64,000 nucleotides of DNA from Tubiluchus corallicola (taxonomy: Eukaryota > Priapulida > Priapulimorpha > Priapulimorphida > Tubiluchidae), in the NCBI GenBank assembly GCA_030141605.1, contig JAQGDQ010000461.1:117962-181961 (forward strand). The letters run 5' to 3'. A model generated the notes under the pieces. It was given only the letters and a program-made list of their open reading frames with translations. It had not been told where the DNA came from and did not search any database. Shown here piece after piece: positions 11,121-25,200 of the stretch (position 1 is the first letter of the stretch; each line of letters starts with the position of its first letter). The translations under genes and the position numbers were made by a program.

Positions 11121-14100
11121 AATTTCTACGATGTGAGCAAAGTATACACAATAAAGTAGGGAAAGTCCTTCTGCGCAGTAGTTCGCGCAGTTAGTGTCGC
11201 CCTAGCGGCTATTCAGTGCGGCCTGTTGTTGTCAGGTACGCAACAGCGCAGGCTGTGGGTACACTGTAGCAGATGAATTGATGAGACCATCAAAACCAGC
11301 CCGGTTAACAGGCGCTCATAAATTGCTCAGCAGTGAGTTGCAAAAACACAAAAAGATATCTTTTTAAATTTCGCAAGGATGCAGCCAGGTAATTATAATA
11401 AAATGTTAATTATAACACAGTTTTGAAACTTTTGTTACTAGTTAAATATTTTGTACGCTAAGCAAAGACTGCAAGGCCTACATCTCTCTTTTTTGGCGAT
11501 TTATAGCAGCTGTTATCTTTTTGAATATTATTTAAAGTAAGCATAAGGCGTTAAGAATAATTTGTAGTTAAAATAAAAATTATTATAATCATATCTCATA
11601 AAAATTAATAGGCTTATTTACAAAAGAAGTTAAGAAAGTTGATCAAAAGAAAGAATACCTGGCTCATGTAGTATTCGATTTCTGGAGAAATATTTTTTCT
11701 AAAAAACATTTCTATTTCATATGTTCTTATCAGGAAATATAACTTGAAGATATATTAGGCCTGACTTTCATGTGTAATACCTTTCATAGAAAAAAATCGA
11801 TTTTTTCAGAAGAGCAAATAATTTTCCAGAACATAACTTAATCTAAACATCTGCATGTTTTGTTAATTCCAAGTTAAAAAATGTTTAAAAAGCATATAAT
11901 CATACATTGGCCTTTGTTATGAGTTGGAGTTAGTTATAAAATTACGTTGAACAAGCAGAGATGTATTTACAACATTACTCCTCTTTTTTATTATCAGTGA
12001 ACAAAAAATAACTGAAGGAAACATCAGAGCTGTCATCCTAAGCAGCGGACATAACTTCCACCTCTATAACAACCAACTAACCATGTCAAAACCTAGTTAA
12101 AGAATTCAGGCGAGAAGCATAAATTAGAATCTGCACGCGTGTCATAATACCTTATAATATCATGTGCAGACATTACTTATATTTGGCCTAATTTTTTAAG
12201 ATTCAGTTAGGCTTACATCAAAATAAATGTTCATTAAATACAGTTTGCTTACATGTAAAAAATGTACTTGTGTAATGTTCTTTTGTTTTGTTTATTAATT
12301 AGACTCTTTAGTATTATTTTAATGCATGTACTTTGCAGCTTGATTCAGTTCCCTATTTGAAAGTTTGTTTAAATTTCTGTTTGGCTAGCTTGCTTTTCAT
12401 TTTATTTAGTTTGTTTTTTATTATTTTTATTTAGTATTATTGTTATTATTTTGCATGTTTTTCTCATATTGAGTTATGCATGGACAATATGACAGCTTGA
12501 ATTTGGTCATTTTTTGCACTAATGTTTTTCTTTTGCTAATAGGTACATTACGGTACCATTACGACCTTTGTTACTTTATTAGTAAGGTATAAATCAATTT
12601 AAATGAAATTATTTATTCATCGCCGCCTATATCAAAATCGTAATTACATATTAAGTTTTCCTCATGTTTCCTCTTGCTGTTCATTACATCTTTTACTTTA
12701 TTTCAAAATTATTTCAATATTTATATCAAAATCGTAATTCCATATTGTGTTTTTCTTATGTTTCCTTGCTATTATTACATCATTTACTTTATTACATCAA
12801 TTTCATTGAGTCATCTACAAAAGCACGCATATCTTTAATAATTTTTTCATTTTCATTTAAGTAAGGTGAGTGTGTTAATGACCGTATGGTCGTACACTCA
12901 CCTCACACTACTCAAATTATTTTATTTATTGTTTATTTATGTGTACAATATTGTATTTTGATGTGTGAAATAAAATTCATAGTTCATAGTTCTGTCTTTC
13001 TTTTAACTCTCTTTCTCTCTCCCCCTCTTTCTCTCTAAGAGAGGGGGGGGGAGAGAAAAATCAATAAATCAATGAAAAATGCATTACTTCTTTACATAGC
13101 AGGCAGCCCATCACGCAGTCAGCTAGCCTCTTTCCTCAGGAAAAACAATAAAATTTTACTTACAAGAAAACTGAACAGGCATTTGCAAGTACATATTACA
13201 AACTTATTGCTACAATTTTTTTCCTTTTCATGAAATGTTTTCAGTTTTTTTAAACTAATAATTGTTTTTAATTGAGATATACTTCTTTTATTAAAAACGC
13301 AAAAGTGATTTTGGCTTATCAAAATTGCACGTATGCCAACACTACTGGTGAACTTAATAATATTATTATTACAGTCAATGCGGCGCTCCAAATTTTTCAC
13401 TGAATGGCCGTTTGATGCCGCCAGCATAGCCGCTAATCGCAAAAAGGAAATACGTAACATTAGGCGGCTTTCGTCCTTCCTCTTTATACACTTTGATGTG
13501 AGTTTGTTTAGAAAATCTTCGACAAATATTTCTTATTTCGAACATTAACAGTTTGATTCAACTTGATTTTATTTGCTAAAATGCCCTACAGTCACGTCAT
13601 GTCAAAGATAATTATGTACGTAAGCAAATCACACAAAGGCTCGGGATATTAATTGAACTGTTAATATACTCCATTGTAAAAGGCGGTCTATTGCTTAACA
13701 AACTGGTAAATGAAGGCAGCTGTTGTGACTTGTGATGATGATTATGATTAAACAATGATTATGAGCTTTTGGTTTCTCTGAAGCATTATCAATCGAGAAA
13801 ATTAGCCAATTTTGCCATATGTTAACTGATAGAGCAGGTATTTTGTGTGGCGACTTTGATATTCCAAGCATTTCGAGGGAATTCCCACTCCCTTCGTCAG
13901 CCTTAGAGTAGTTTTTTATACCCTTGATGATCATTTTGTTGTTTCAACTGGTCACTTTGCCTACAAGCAATGCTAATGTGCTTGATTTAGCTTTATATAT
14001 AATTGCCCAGAACGTGCTTTGGTAACTGAATTCCAAAGAGTTTTCTAACACTGATCACAATATCACCGTGTTGTTGTAGATGTTACTGTTGTGATGAAGG

Positions 14101-16294
14101 AATCTTAAACCTGAAACTGGTAAATCCAGCAATCCACATTATGGTTTTTGGTTAGTTGACTGGAAATCAGTGCGACAATATTTTAATTCTCTGACTGATT
14201 ACATAATATTTAACAACCTGTCAATGAGCGTTGGTGTGTATTCGAAAGTTGTTATTGTTAGGCAATTATTGATAATTTTGTCCCTGCCAGAACTCTTACT
14301 AGGAAATTAAAATTTTCATAAATGAATAATGGCAACTCCATATGTACCAGGTTCTTGAATTACGCTGCTTGTAAGTTCGAATAACCTAGATTGTCAAAAC
14401 CTTATTCCATTCTTAGTAATGTAACTATCTGACATATGTGAGCTACTGAAAAATACTCTAGATGTTCCTTCGTACACATCTGTGGCGAATGCAGCATAGG
14501 AGCATGGGCTAAGCACAAGATCGCTAATTCAAATCCAAGTACAATTCTCAATTTTGAATTTTTCAACGTCTCTTTTCATAAACAAATCAGCCATTACGTT
14601 AATTGTCGTTCAAAACAAGTTATTAAATTTATTAACTACAAATTACAAACGGTTCAGATTATAATACAGAATAATAAAATAAAAATGTCTGGCAATGAGA
14701 AATATAATATAATTAAATAACTATAGTTATCATAGAAGTGATTAGTTTTAATACTGGACAGCACAACCAATATAATTCTGATGAACATATGTACATTGAA
14801 TTCCCTGACTAACATTATTACACTTATAAATTAAAGATATTTTCCTGAGTATTAATTCTGGAAAGCACTGTTCGTTTGAGCATTTTCATGCGAATAAATA
14901 ATTAGAAAGAATAATTCATAATAATAAGCATTCAAAGAGAAATTAACAAAGAATAATGGTTAATCTGTGTACTGACAAAGGTTGTCTAACAAAGCAATGA
15001 ACACATAGGCAAGAATGATTTTCTATAGATGCTTATAAAATTTTTCATTGATCTCAAAAGCTGGAGGGTTACAATTGAAATGGCATGAGCTTTTTCATAT
15101 GGACCACTAGTAAAAAGCAGAATAATTCAAGCTAGAATTTTCACAAGTATTAATCACCAGAAAATTTCTTTGGTGAAGCAATATCCTAACTTTCAATAAA
15201 AAAAATTTGAAAGTTTGCGTAATATCAATTACTGGCAAAAACATATTTACGAGCATTTTATCTAACTACATTCACCAGTTATTACAAAGCATTATTGGTA
15301 CAAAAATCTTCATGATTAACAAATACTAGAAAAACATGATTGATATCACCATTTTCAATGAATTAATCGGTTATTTGACTTGGCATTTCCCTAAATACTT
15401 AAGTTTAACATCTGCTCCTTAAATATCCGTTTATTGGAAAGTATAGGCTGCACAAGTATTGAAGAGCACGTATAAGTATTTAGAAATATTAATTGCAGTT
15501 TTTATAAAGCACTAACACATAAGTACTACGACAATTAACAGCATGCTAATCAGTATCTAGGATGTGTTTATTAAAACACTAAGCTACAAGCATGCAATTA
15601 GTAAAGCAACATATTAGCTAATTTTGCAAGTACAAACTACATTGCAGTTCTTAGTAAATCAAACATACATATAAATTGCAACAATTAGTGGTGCCCAGTG
15701 TAGTAAAAATTATACCCTGTGAAACCTAATTTCTTATTTAACAATGAATTTTGATTTCACTCAAGACACTACTTGTTGTGCCGACATCTTATAAAAAGTT
15801 ATGGATCAAACACCTTCACTGACTGACATAATTTATTGCTGTGTTTGTTAGCTACATTTGGGTTAGTAACAAAATAAAAGATTGTGATTCCAATAATTCC
15901 ATTAGCATTTACACTATTGGAAAGACAACGTAAGGTTAGCATAAGAAATAAAATGAGAAGCACTAGAAAATAAAATGCAAACTGAAGTTTAACATTAAAA
16001 TGTTAAGTTTGAGTTTAACGTTATTGATTTTTCAGTCAGATATAGCTGAAAGCCATCCCAGTATACTATTTCTTATCATACTGATCATACTACAAAACTT
16101 ATTGCATCATCAGATGAAATGATAAACTAAGAGCTCATCTACTTGAAACAGGGAATGTGGCATGTTTTAAGCACAGTCGGTTAAAACTTCTAATACAATT
16201 GCTCACACAGAATCATCATCTTATACACATAACCTTGTAGAGAATTTCACTAAATAATTCACTAGTAGAATTTTAGAAATTACACTATTATTCC
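11121..16294. other. Intergenic stretch without a recognisable gene
   Basis: It opens with a GC- and CpG-richer patch at about 11126-11380 that stands out from its surroundings and might be a promoter. A retrotransposon-like 3' tail lies at 12861-12991. A pyrimidine tract facing a purine tract occurs at 13000-13060. The rest is AT-rich, with short open frames that show no codon or motif signal. The segment around 14482-14545 faintly resembles a tRNA-derived promoter but is too degenerate to call. Confidence 0.6.
12861..12991 (+). repeat. Non-LTR retrotransposon or SINE 3' tail, copy 1
   Basis: A short stem-loop around gaccgtatggtc is followed by ctcacactact, an AT-rich stretch, AATAAA and a direct repeat of ttcatag. 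The same order occurs at 25055-25188, and a related hairpin followed by (ATT)n at 51791-51949. This layout is typical of 3' ends of CR1/L2-like elements or their SINEs. Confidence 0.55.
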
Positions 16295-19200
16295 CTACTG
16301 CTGCTCATGTTTATAACAGTATTGTGTACCTGGCATAGCATATAGCTTGCAGGCTGTGCCAGCTCGTGTTGTAGCACCACATGGGGAGCGATAATAACTG
16401 ACCGGCATTGACATTCGACTGTGGTTTGATCTTAGGCTTTTTCTTCTGTCCACTAATGTCCTAGCAGGTGAAAAAAGTAAAATAACAATTAAAAATGTTC
16501 AAGAAATTCAATTTTTCACATTCTATTTTTAAATATAGCTAACATAGCTTAAAATACTACAATACTTGATGGAAATCATAACTATCAGACCAGTAACGGA
16601 ACTTATATTAAATGACAGAACTACTTCCTTCATACTTAATACAGCTTTTACAGATGATGTACTTCCATTTAATGTCAAAGGATTTTAAATGCATTCGGCA
16701 TAAAATAATCCATCATGATAGCAAAAAGTGATAATTGTGAAAGAGCAAAAGAAAGAGGACGAAAAAAATCGGATTTATCTGAGCTTAGGGATCCACATCA
16801 CAATTCTCATCCTTACAGAACCCAAGAATCAGTCCCGCCTATACATTTTACATAAGCAATGTTTATTAATTAAGAAACTGATTCTCTTCTTATTAAATTT
16901 CTCCCCAAACAAACCAAAAACTACAAGCAGTGAAACATACCAGCTAGTGGATCTGTTACTAATGGTGCTGGCATCTGGTAATACATGATCCAGTTTTTCA
17001 AACAGATCGCGCTTTATTTCTTCAACTGCTTTTTGAGGTGTGCTACACAAGTTGGACTGATCCAAATGTCCCACAAAGCTTGTCATACTGGGTTTAGGGC
17101 TTGCGTTCTATAAAAATGGAAGATTACTGAAGTTATTTATTAGGTTAATAATTTTAACAAAAATATGTTTAGTACAAAAGGAAAACCATAATGAATATAC
17201 AGATATCATTGCTATGCAATAGCAATATGTTTCTGAGTTTACAGTCTCTAAAGACAATCTATATTTCTTATTCAACAGAAAATGAAAAACTCATTTTTGC
17301 ATATTTTCTTGATTTTTAGATTAATGCTGGCATTAGTCAGTGGCACAACATGTTTTTTAAACAATCACCTCAAACAGGGTTAATAGCCAGTTAGCCACTC
17401 TAGCAATAATGCTACACCCGTTGGTGTATGTATTCAGCTAGTTAATTGGGTCAAAACACTTTCGTCCCAAAGTGAGTCTATAAAGCGGGGTCTACCGTAT
17501 TAGAGTGCCTAACTGTTTAATTGGAGCAAGAAAAAATAAAATAAATAAATCATATTAATCAATAAACTTCTTTAAAGTAATTTTACATAATTGCAAAATT
17601 AACAATTATCCTGTAATTACATTGTGCATACCGATACTGACGTATAAAGTTTCGTGGATACTACGTTTGTAGTTGATGTTTCTGTCACAGAACCATGCTT
17701 GACAGCAGTAGTTGGTGGTTTGCCTGCAAATGACACGCTCATATCTAAAACACCTGGCGGTAAAAAAAACTCCTTGAAACTTTTATTAAACATATAATTA
17801 TATTTTTATTATCAAGTAATGCGGCAATAGCGGAGTCATTGTAAGTTCCCAGTTACCATATCAGTTTTATCTGTAAAAAGTTTCTAATTTGGATGACAAA
17901 ATATACATACAGTAAATTGCATATAACTCAAAATCGCGTAACTCAAATTTTCGCCTAACTCAAATAAAAATTATGGTCCATTTAATCAAAATACATGTAA
18001 TTTACTTTGCCTAACTCAAAAATGCATTCACTGTCTCTGTCTAACACTTATTACTGTCTCAGTCTGAAACTCGACTGTTATCTGGACTTGCTGCAGATGA
18101 AGATAACTGAATACCTGACGAACAGTGTGTAAATAATTGAACTAAGCACAAACTGAATAGCAGTATGTATGACATTGGTAGCCCCACTGTCATATTGTCT
18201 AACAGTGTTGTGTGCATAAACATAAAAAATTCGTTATTCTTTATGTAATTGACATCAAATCTCGTCATTTATGTATAGAAAAAGGTTGACTATCTGCCTT
18301 CTATTTAGCTCGCCATCAGGAGGAGGGGTTTAGAGTTTATGTGCTGGAAAACGGTCAACATCGCCCAATTCAAAATATTGTCTAACTAGAGTTTTTTTTT
18401 CGGTGCAGTCGGATTTGAGTCATGCGGAGTTTATTGGATTAGTTAATTAGTGCATATTTATTGCTACAAGATGTCATCTTTCAATCACTAAGCAGGACAA
18501 GTAAGAATATTAGTACTTAAAATATTAATGTATCAGTAGCTAACATATTAGCGTATTAGTACTTAATACATTAATACATTAACATATTAGTAGTTAACAT
18601 ATTAACTTATTAGTAGTTAAGATATTAACATATTGGTAGTTAACCAGTTGCAGATAAAATGAGAAATTATTTTGTCGTTACAAACAGAAAGCATTTATAC
18701 ATCTGCACACACCACTACAGATTAAAGTTTCCTCGGGTTTAAAATAATAGGACTAGCAAAGCTAATAAGATTGTCTAAAATATGTTATTTCTTACTTACA
18801 GAATTTTTGAAATACAGAAAATCTAAAACTCTGTCAGAAGAACAAAACTGTTTAAGCTTTTAAATTAAAATGACTCATTTTATCTTTAAAAATATCAGTA
18901 AATAATACATACCACTTAACACACTTGAATTGAACAACTCTTTTGAGGCATTGAGGTCATTTTGCCTACAGAAATTAATTGACTATAACACCTTATTCAC
19001 AGCAAGCATTTAAAAGAAGAAAGTGATACAAACTACAGATACACTCTATTATACAGAGATTTGCCATTTCACCTAATCACTGTTAGCTGCAAGAAGAAAC
19101 AAAAATGTAACGCTATAGATAAATTCCCACATTCAAATTCTGCCTAAAACTATAACTGTCATTGCTTAGGACTATGTGTCATTACACACTTTTCCAAGTA

Positions 19201-22200
19201 AACCACTTTGACTGCTAAAATAACTTGTTGCTTGATTAGTCGACTTACAAACTCACTCTGCATTCTGCGAGACATAAGACTTCAACAGGTGATAGCCCTG
19301 CTATATTTAAAAGTCACAAGTATAAATAAACTTATTTATAATGCTGTAATTATGACAATATTTCTTTTTAATGTGTTTTTTATATTGCTTTCAAGTCCTT
19401 ATCGTCAGAAATCGAAAATCAACGAAGTTCTTGAAAAAATTTGTCATGACACTATTACCATGAATCATATTCCTGTCATTTAATGGTCCTCAGAACTGTC
19501 AATAATGACAACACTAGACATTAAGATAAATGTTCTTTACTCAAAATCATATGTTCTTCCTCGTGGTTTTATCAGTTTTATTTCTTCCTTTTGGTTTCTT
19601 CTGCATAGTTGGGGCAGTTATTTCCTGACACCCACATACATAATTACATTTCAAACAATTTATAAAAAAGATCTTATGAAAGAGACACAAGAAATCGACA
19701 GAAAGCAGGTACTAAATATTAAAATGAAAGAAGCTGATTTCTAGGGCACCTGAGATGCCAGAAAACACAAAACAGTCACTACAAAAATAACAATTCGCAT
19801 ATGTCCTACTGTCAACTAAACTGTTCTTTCAGGTAAATAAGAATAATAATCATTGCGATTTTTAGACAGATAACTTGAACAGGTACTTACAAATCTGTCT
19901 TAGCATGTTCCTTCAAAGCGGGCAAAGGAGAGCTAACTGTATTCCTGTTTTTCTGAACATGAGACTGATCAGTAGTCTTAAAAAACTTTTGACGGAAACA
20001 ATAATCTGTGAATTGTAGCATAAATATAGCCATCCAGTTAGCTGCAATAACGAAAAAGTCACAACAATCTATATTTGAAAAGCAACTAACAACTAAAGAG
20101 TGCCAGTTGAATTATAGCAAAAACAAAAAATATCAAGAACAAAAACAGAAAATGAAGAAAATTGTTTTGCATATATTATTCTTCATGCAGGACAAAATAC
20201 CAAAAAACCTAGCAAAAACATAAAACCATTAATCTGAACTTCATAAATGTACGCAAATACAACTGCTGAATATAACAGCAACAAAAAACTGAAAGACAGT
20301 TCTAGTACACTTCTAATCTTATAGGCTTTTACTAAGTAAATAAAAGTCTAATTATGATGAATTCAGAGTAGAAGTGCTTAGTATAGATCTAGAGCCAAGT
20401 TTCCATTTACGAGGTGCAGAACCTTGAAACACATTGGCAGCCATGTCCTGATCCTATGTTACATGACTAATGTACAATGCTCTTCGTAAACTACCTAGAT
20501 GTCTTGCATCACCAATGCAATTAAAACCAAATTCGCCCATCAGGTCAGAGAGAACATAGAAAGCAGGACGTTAATAACACATTAGCTAGCGCAGAATTTC
20601 CCAATCTACTGCTGAGTAAAGCTATACTCTATGACTAGAAAATGTTGTCTTTGGTTGTCCCCACATTTGCAGTCAGTGTTGTTCCGACAGAACAGTTGCC
20701 GATTTTTGTGAAAAATGCAGGATCGGTATCAGTTTATACTAGGAAAATGAAAAAATCGGTATCAGTTCGGATCGTTTTTTCAGGTTTGGAACAACGCTGT
20801 TCTACGGACTTCAAAAACTACATTTTGATTAATGAATATGCATTATCATTTTCAAAAAACTAAAATACATCATTGAGCAATATTTACTTACTCAGCACTG
20901 TGAGGATAATAAACAGTGTCATGGCCGTAAAACTGAGACTGGTCTTCTGTTTGATCTCTGATATCACGTTGAGTGCAATAAGTAACAGCAAAACGACACG
21001 GGAGAAAGCCGGGGTATTGAGGAGAGAAGCCGCCACAGTAACCAGAAAAAAGTATCCCATGTGCAGAGCACATATCATTAGCACTTTTACACTTTCATCT
21101 GGAAAATCGGCAGCAGTTCAACAATCATAAAACGTTAAACAATTCTAACGATGATAAGACCAGCTAGAATAGTATTCACAACTGTAGAACAAATGTTCAA
21201 AGCAAGTTCTTAACTGGGCAAAAATCCGTTCCAGTGTAAATAAGCACATTCAATGTGAAACTTCAAAGTGCATGCTTACAATGCATACTTGCTATCCAAG
21301 CTAAGGAATAGATGGATGACAATTACTCATTCTGTGTAGTTCTGATAACTGTTCTATTCATTCTACTGTCCTATTACTTTTACACACCCGAATTTAACTA
21401 GAATGCTTCTACGAGTTCACAATTTCTTCTTAAAAGTTATCCTTGATAATGAACTACTTTCCATACACAACTATCCACCTTTCCACTTTAAGCATCATCA
21501 TTGAGTGCTGGATTCTGTCTCACAGTGTACCGAACCACTTATATAAAAAACAGAGCATCACACTGTGTGTATCTAATGTCGAATGTATTAAGTATCTGTA
21601 AAGTTAACCTTAAATAAAGGTGATTATTACTGTTAAATATTATGATTGTACCAGTGTTTCCAGCGATGTCCAGTAACCAACCCAGTCTCGCATCCAGTCC
21701 GCGTTTAATACTATCCACAATGCTCAACAAATAGTTTACTGTGTCGTTAACCTTCTGAAGATTGTGCAAGGTTTCACGATAGTGATCTGTGGCTTCGTTG
21801 TGATAGGTAGCAATGTGACGAGTACTTTCATCTGAAATGAAAAGTATTATTTAACAATTTTTAACTACTAATAGCAAACTAAAAAATGTGAATGTGTTCA
21901 CGGAAGTAGTTCGTTCAAAGCATTTACCATCAAGCAATATTAATGTTAATGTGCCACAACTGTTTTGTTACACCATGCAAATTTAGCTAAACAATGTTTA
22001 AAAAAATAGCAATGACATTTTGGAAGTACTTTCATGCTGAAAATTTTGGAACAATCACCAAATCATCACATCTGAGCATTAAAAATCAGAAATGATAAAG
22101 AGATGCAACCTTTAAATTTCTCTTTAATTGCGTACATCTGAGTGCTCTTACGCCAATACACAGTTGTTTACTATTTCCAACAATACCATAATGCCAGCAA

Positions 22201-25200
22201 AGTTAAAGTTTACTAACGGTCATGTTTATACATGGTACCAATAGTTGCCAAACAACACCAAGTATACAATCGTACTAGGGGCACGTTCCTATACCAAAAT
22301 ATGGCTATTAAGAAGACAGCAATGAGTTACCTGTACTTTTTCTCTAATACGACCGCTAACAGTACAATTAATTTTGAGATTAGCAAAAAAATTATTAGTG
22401 GTTTTAAGAAAAAGTACTTAAGTGACACACCTTATGCATATTATTAAAACATAATGGGGATGCTACAACTAAAGAAAAGAATGTGATAGAAACTTGATCC
22501 TTTTCAGTTAGAAAAAGCATTTAACATTTAAAAATCATGTGCAAACCAATTTTATTCCAGACTTCTTTAGCCTTTTCTCGTATTGTTGCCAAATCCTCCA
22601 ACACCTCATCATGATTCTGCTTCCTCGTCATTTCTTGATTAAATATTTCTTCTGTGGTGGTATCTATAGAAAAATAAAAAATAAACACATCTATGCACTT
22701 TAATGAAAAAAAACCTTTTGCTATCAATTTTTGCTAGATTCATACGTAACACTAGACAGGCCTGTTAATGCCAACTACTGCAGGAGATCCAAAATATAAA
22801 GCAGTAAAGCTACATCATTTGACCACTGACAGCTTTAGAAAATGGTGTATAATAATTCATATGAGTACCAAGTTTCCGTTTAATGTCATCAGTCATTTCT
22901 GCCAACTGTTTGTGTCCTGACGCAATCAGAGATTTTTCTTCTACTAATTCATGCAGGTTTCTGCTTACCTATCACATTTAAAAAAATGTTTTGTTTAAAG
23001 AAAAAATTTTCTTTATTACATTCAAATGCTAGGAAATTATCTATGGCCAATCTGATCAGTCTCATAATACAGATTATGAGTTAGCAAAATTATCAATAAA
23101 TTACTTTACACTTAAATAAATTGTATAAAACAGAAATGTTTTGCACAACATGAGTTTACTGAAGTAACAACTGAAGTATTTTAGACAATTCAAATGAAGC
23201 AAAACCAACACTAATTTAGGATACATTAAACATCTGATACATGTATAATAAAATCAGAACATGTCAACGTGATAATTATTACATTATAATAAGAACTTGT
23301 AAAAACATGTAGAAATGTATGACATGCCAATCACCAATAGTTACTTATTGCACATATCAAAACAGCAGCTGTACTAGCTTGTTGTACCTGGAAATGAAGA
23401 TGATTCTGAGATGAGTAAAGCGATTGTTGCTGGTTTAACAGTTTTTCATGCCCGTCAGATAAACCTTCCATAACAGAAGCAACTGTTTTGGCCACTCGGT
23501 CTTGGCCTTCCTGTAATTGCATATTCAAACATTCATTTAAATTACATTCACTGTAAAGCACAAATTTTATACGTTCTAAGTCATTTATTTCACAAACACA
23601 TTTATAGTAATTTTATGTATAAAAATATAGTGAGTGTCTACAATGAACATAATACATGTTATTCTTTACTGTTTCTGTACAAGAAAAGCTTCGCACTATG
23701 TTTGCCTATATATGACTGTAAATGTGCCGCGGGCAAGTTTGTTAAGCTACTTAAGCTAACAAGTTAAAATTGTTGCATACATAACTTAATAAGATTATTA
23801 ATTGCTATTGGAATGAACCAACAATTTATAAAAAATTTTAATCCAAACGTAGCTGAAAGAAGAAAATGTTCACAAATTGAAAATGAGTTGTGACATGAAC
23901 TAGGTACATTTATGTTACAATTACTCATTAGTAAACAATAGCAACTTATTTCAGTCAGGTCTGAAAAAAAAATCATAAAGTGCAGAAAAAATAGAAGCAA
24001 GTGCAAACAGCAGTGCTACACCCTAAAGCCAGAACAAAAAACAAAAGGATTGTAATCTTGATAAAGACAATCAATGTATCTATATTTTATGAAAATTGTG
24101 TAGTTACTTTTCAACTTGAATGAAAATTAATGTATAAAACTGTAAGCAACAAAAATCGTATATTTTATATAGGCCAAGTATTATTGACTTTTTTGCCTGT
24201 GAAGTTACTTTCCTAAACAGTAGGTTTTGCCAGAACGCATCAGCAACTGAGAATTTTCTATACCTGCAATGAATACATGGCACCCAGTTGTTGTTTTACA
24301 GTATCAGCAAGTTTGTTTACTGTGTACTCCGTCTTCACTCGAAATTGCTGTTGCCGGACTGAATAACAGACAGCTCTGGCACGATTACTCACAATGTGGT
24401 AAGCATTCCACGTGTCGGGATCCATATTTTGCGTGCATTCTTGAATTGTCTAAAAATCAAAAAAGAAAAATTTATCAAAAACAATCTGGCAAATATCTAA
24501 GAAAAACGACAAAGTGTATTAAACATTTAAGCTGCTGTAGTAAGCACTAAAACATTGTACAGCTAATAAACACAAAAGGACAGTTAAGAAAAGACACTTA
24601 ACCATATCGGCTGTGCAAGGGTAGATGGTGCGACCTTCTGAATACGACTGGCAATTAAGTAAGGCTACGCCCAATTTTGCCAAATCATCTTCCGACATAT
24701 CTGTGCAAGAAGATTTCACCTTAAGAATAACCTGAAAAAAATTATAAGACATCAAATCTATAAGCAGATAAGACGGACAAACATTGATACTTACTGATAA
24801 ACATGTACAAGTTTATTCATTCGAAATTAGTGTCAACATATGGGACAAGAAGTCAAAAACGTACAATAAAAGAGAACGGTAAAAACCACAATCACTGTAC
24901 ACTTATAGCTTACTTAAAATTATAATTACATATTACGTTTTCCTTACCTAATTTTCACACTTTTATTGCTACCACTACACTTTTCTCAGCTACATTATTA
25001 GGTCTACTGTATTCTTCACAGAAACACACATATTACCATTATTACTTCTACTAAGTAAAGGGAATGTGTAGATGACCAAATGGCCGTTCACTCTCCTCAC
25101 ACTACTTGAATTCTTTTTATTTAAAATTTTATTGATGTACTGTATTACTATGATGTGTAAAACTAAAATAAATTTCATAGTTCATGGTGATACTACACAC

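Noticed and set aside
14482-14545. tRNA- or SINE-like sequence with an aattcaaatcc B-box-like word
   Set aside because: No convincing cloverleaf or A box, and no second copy seen in the window.
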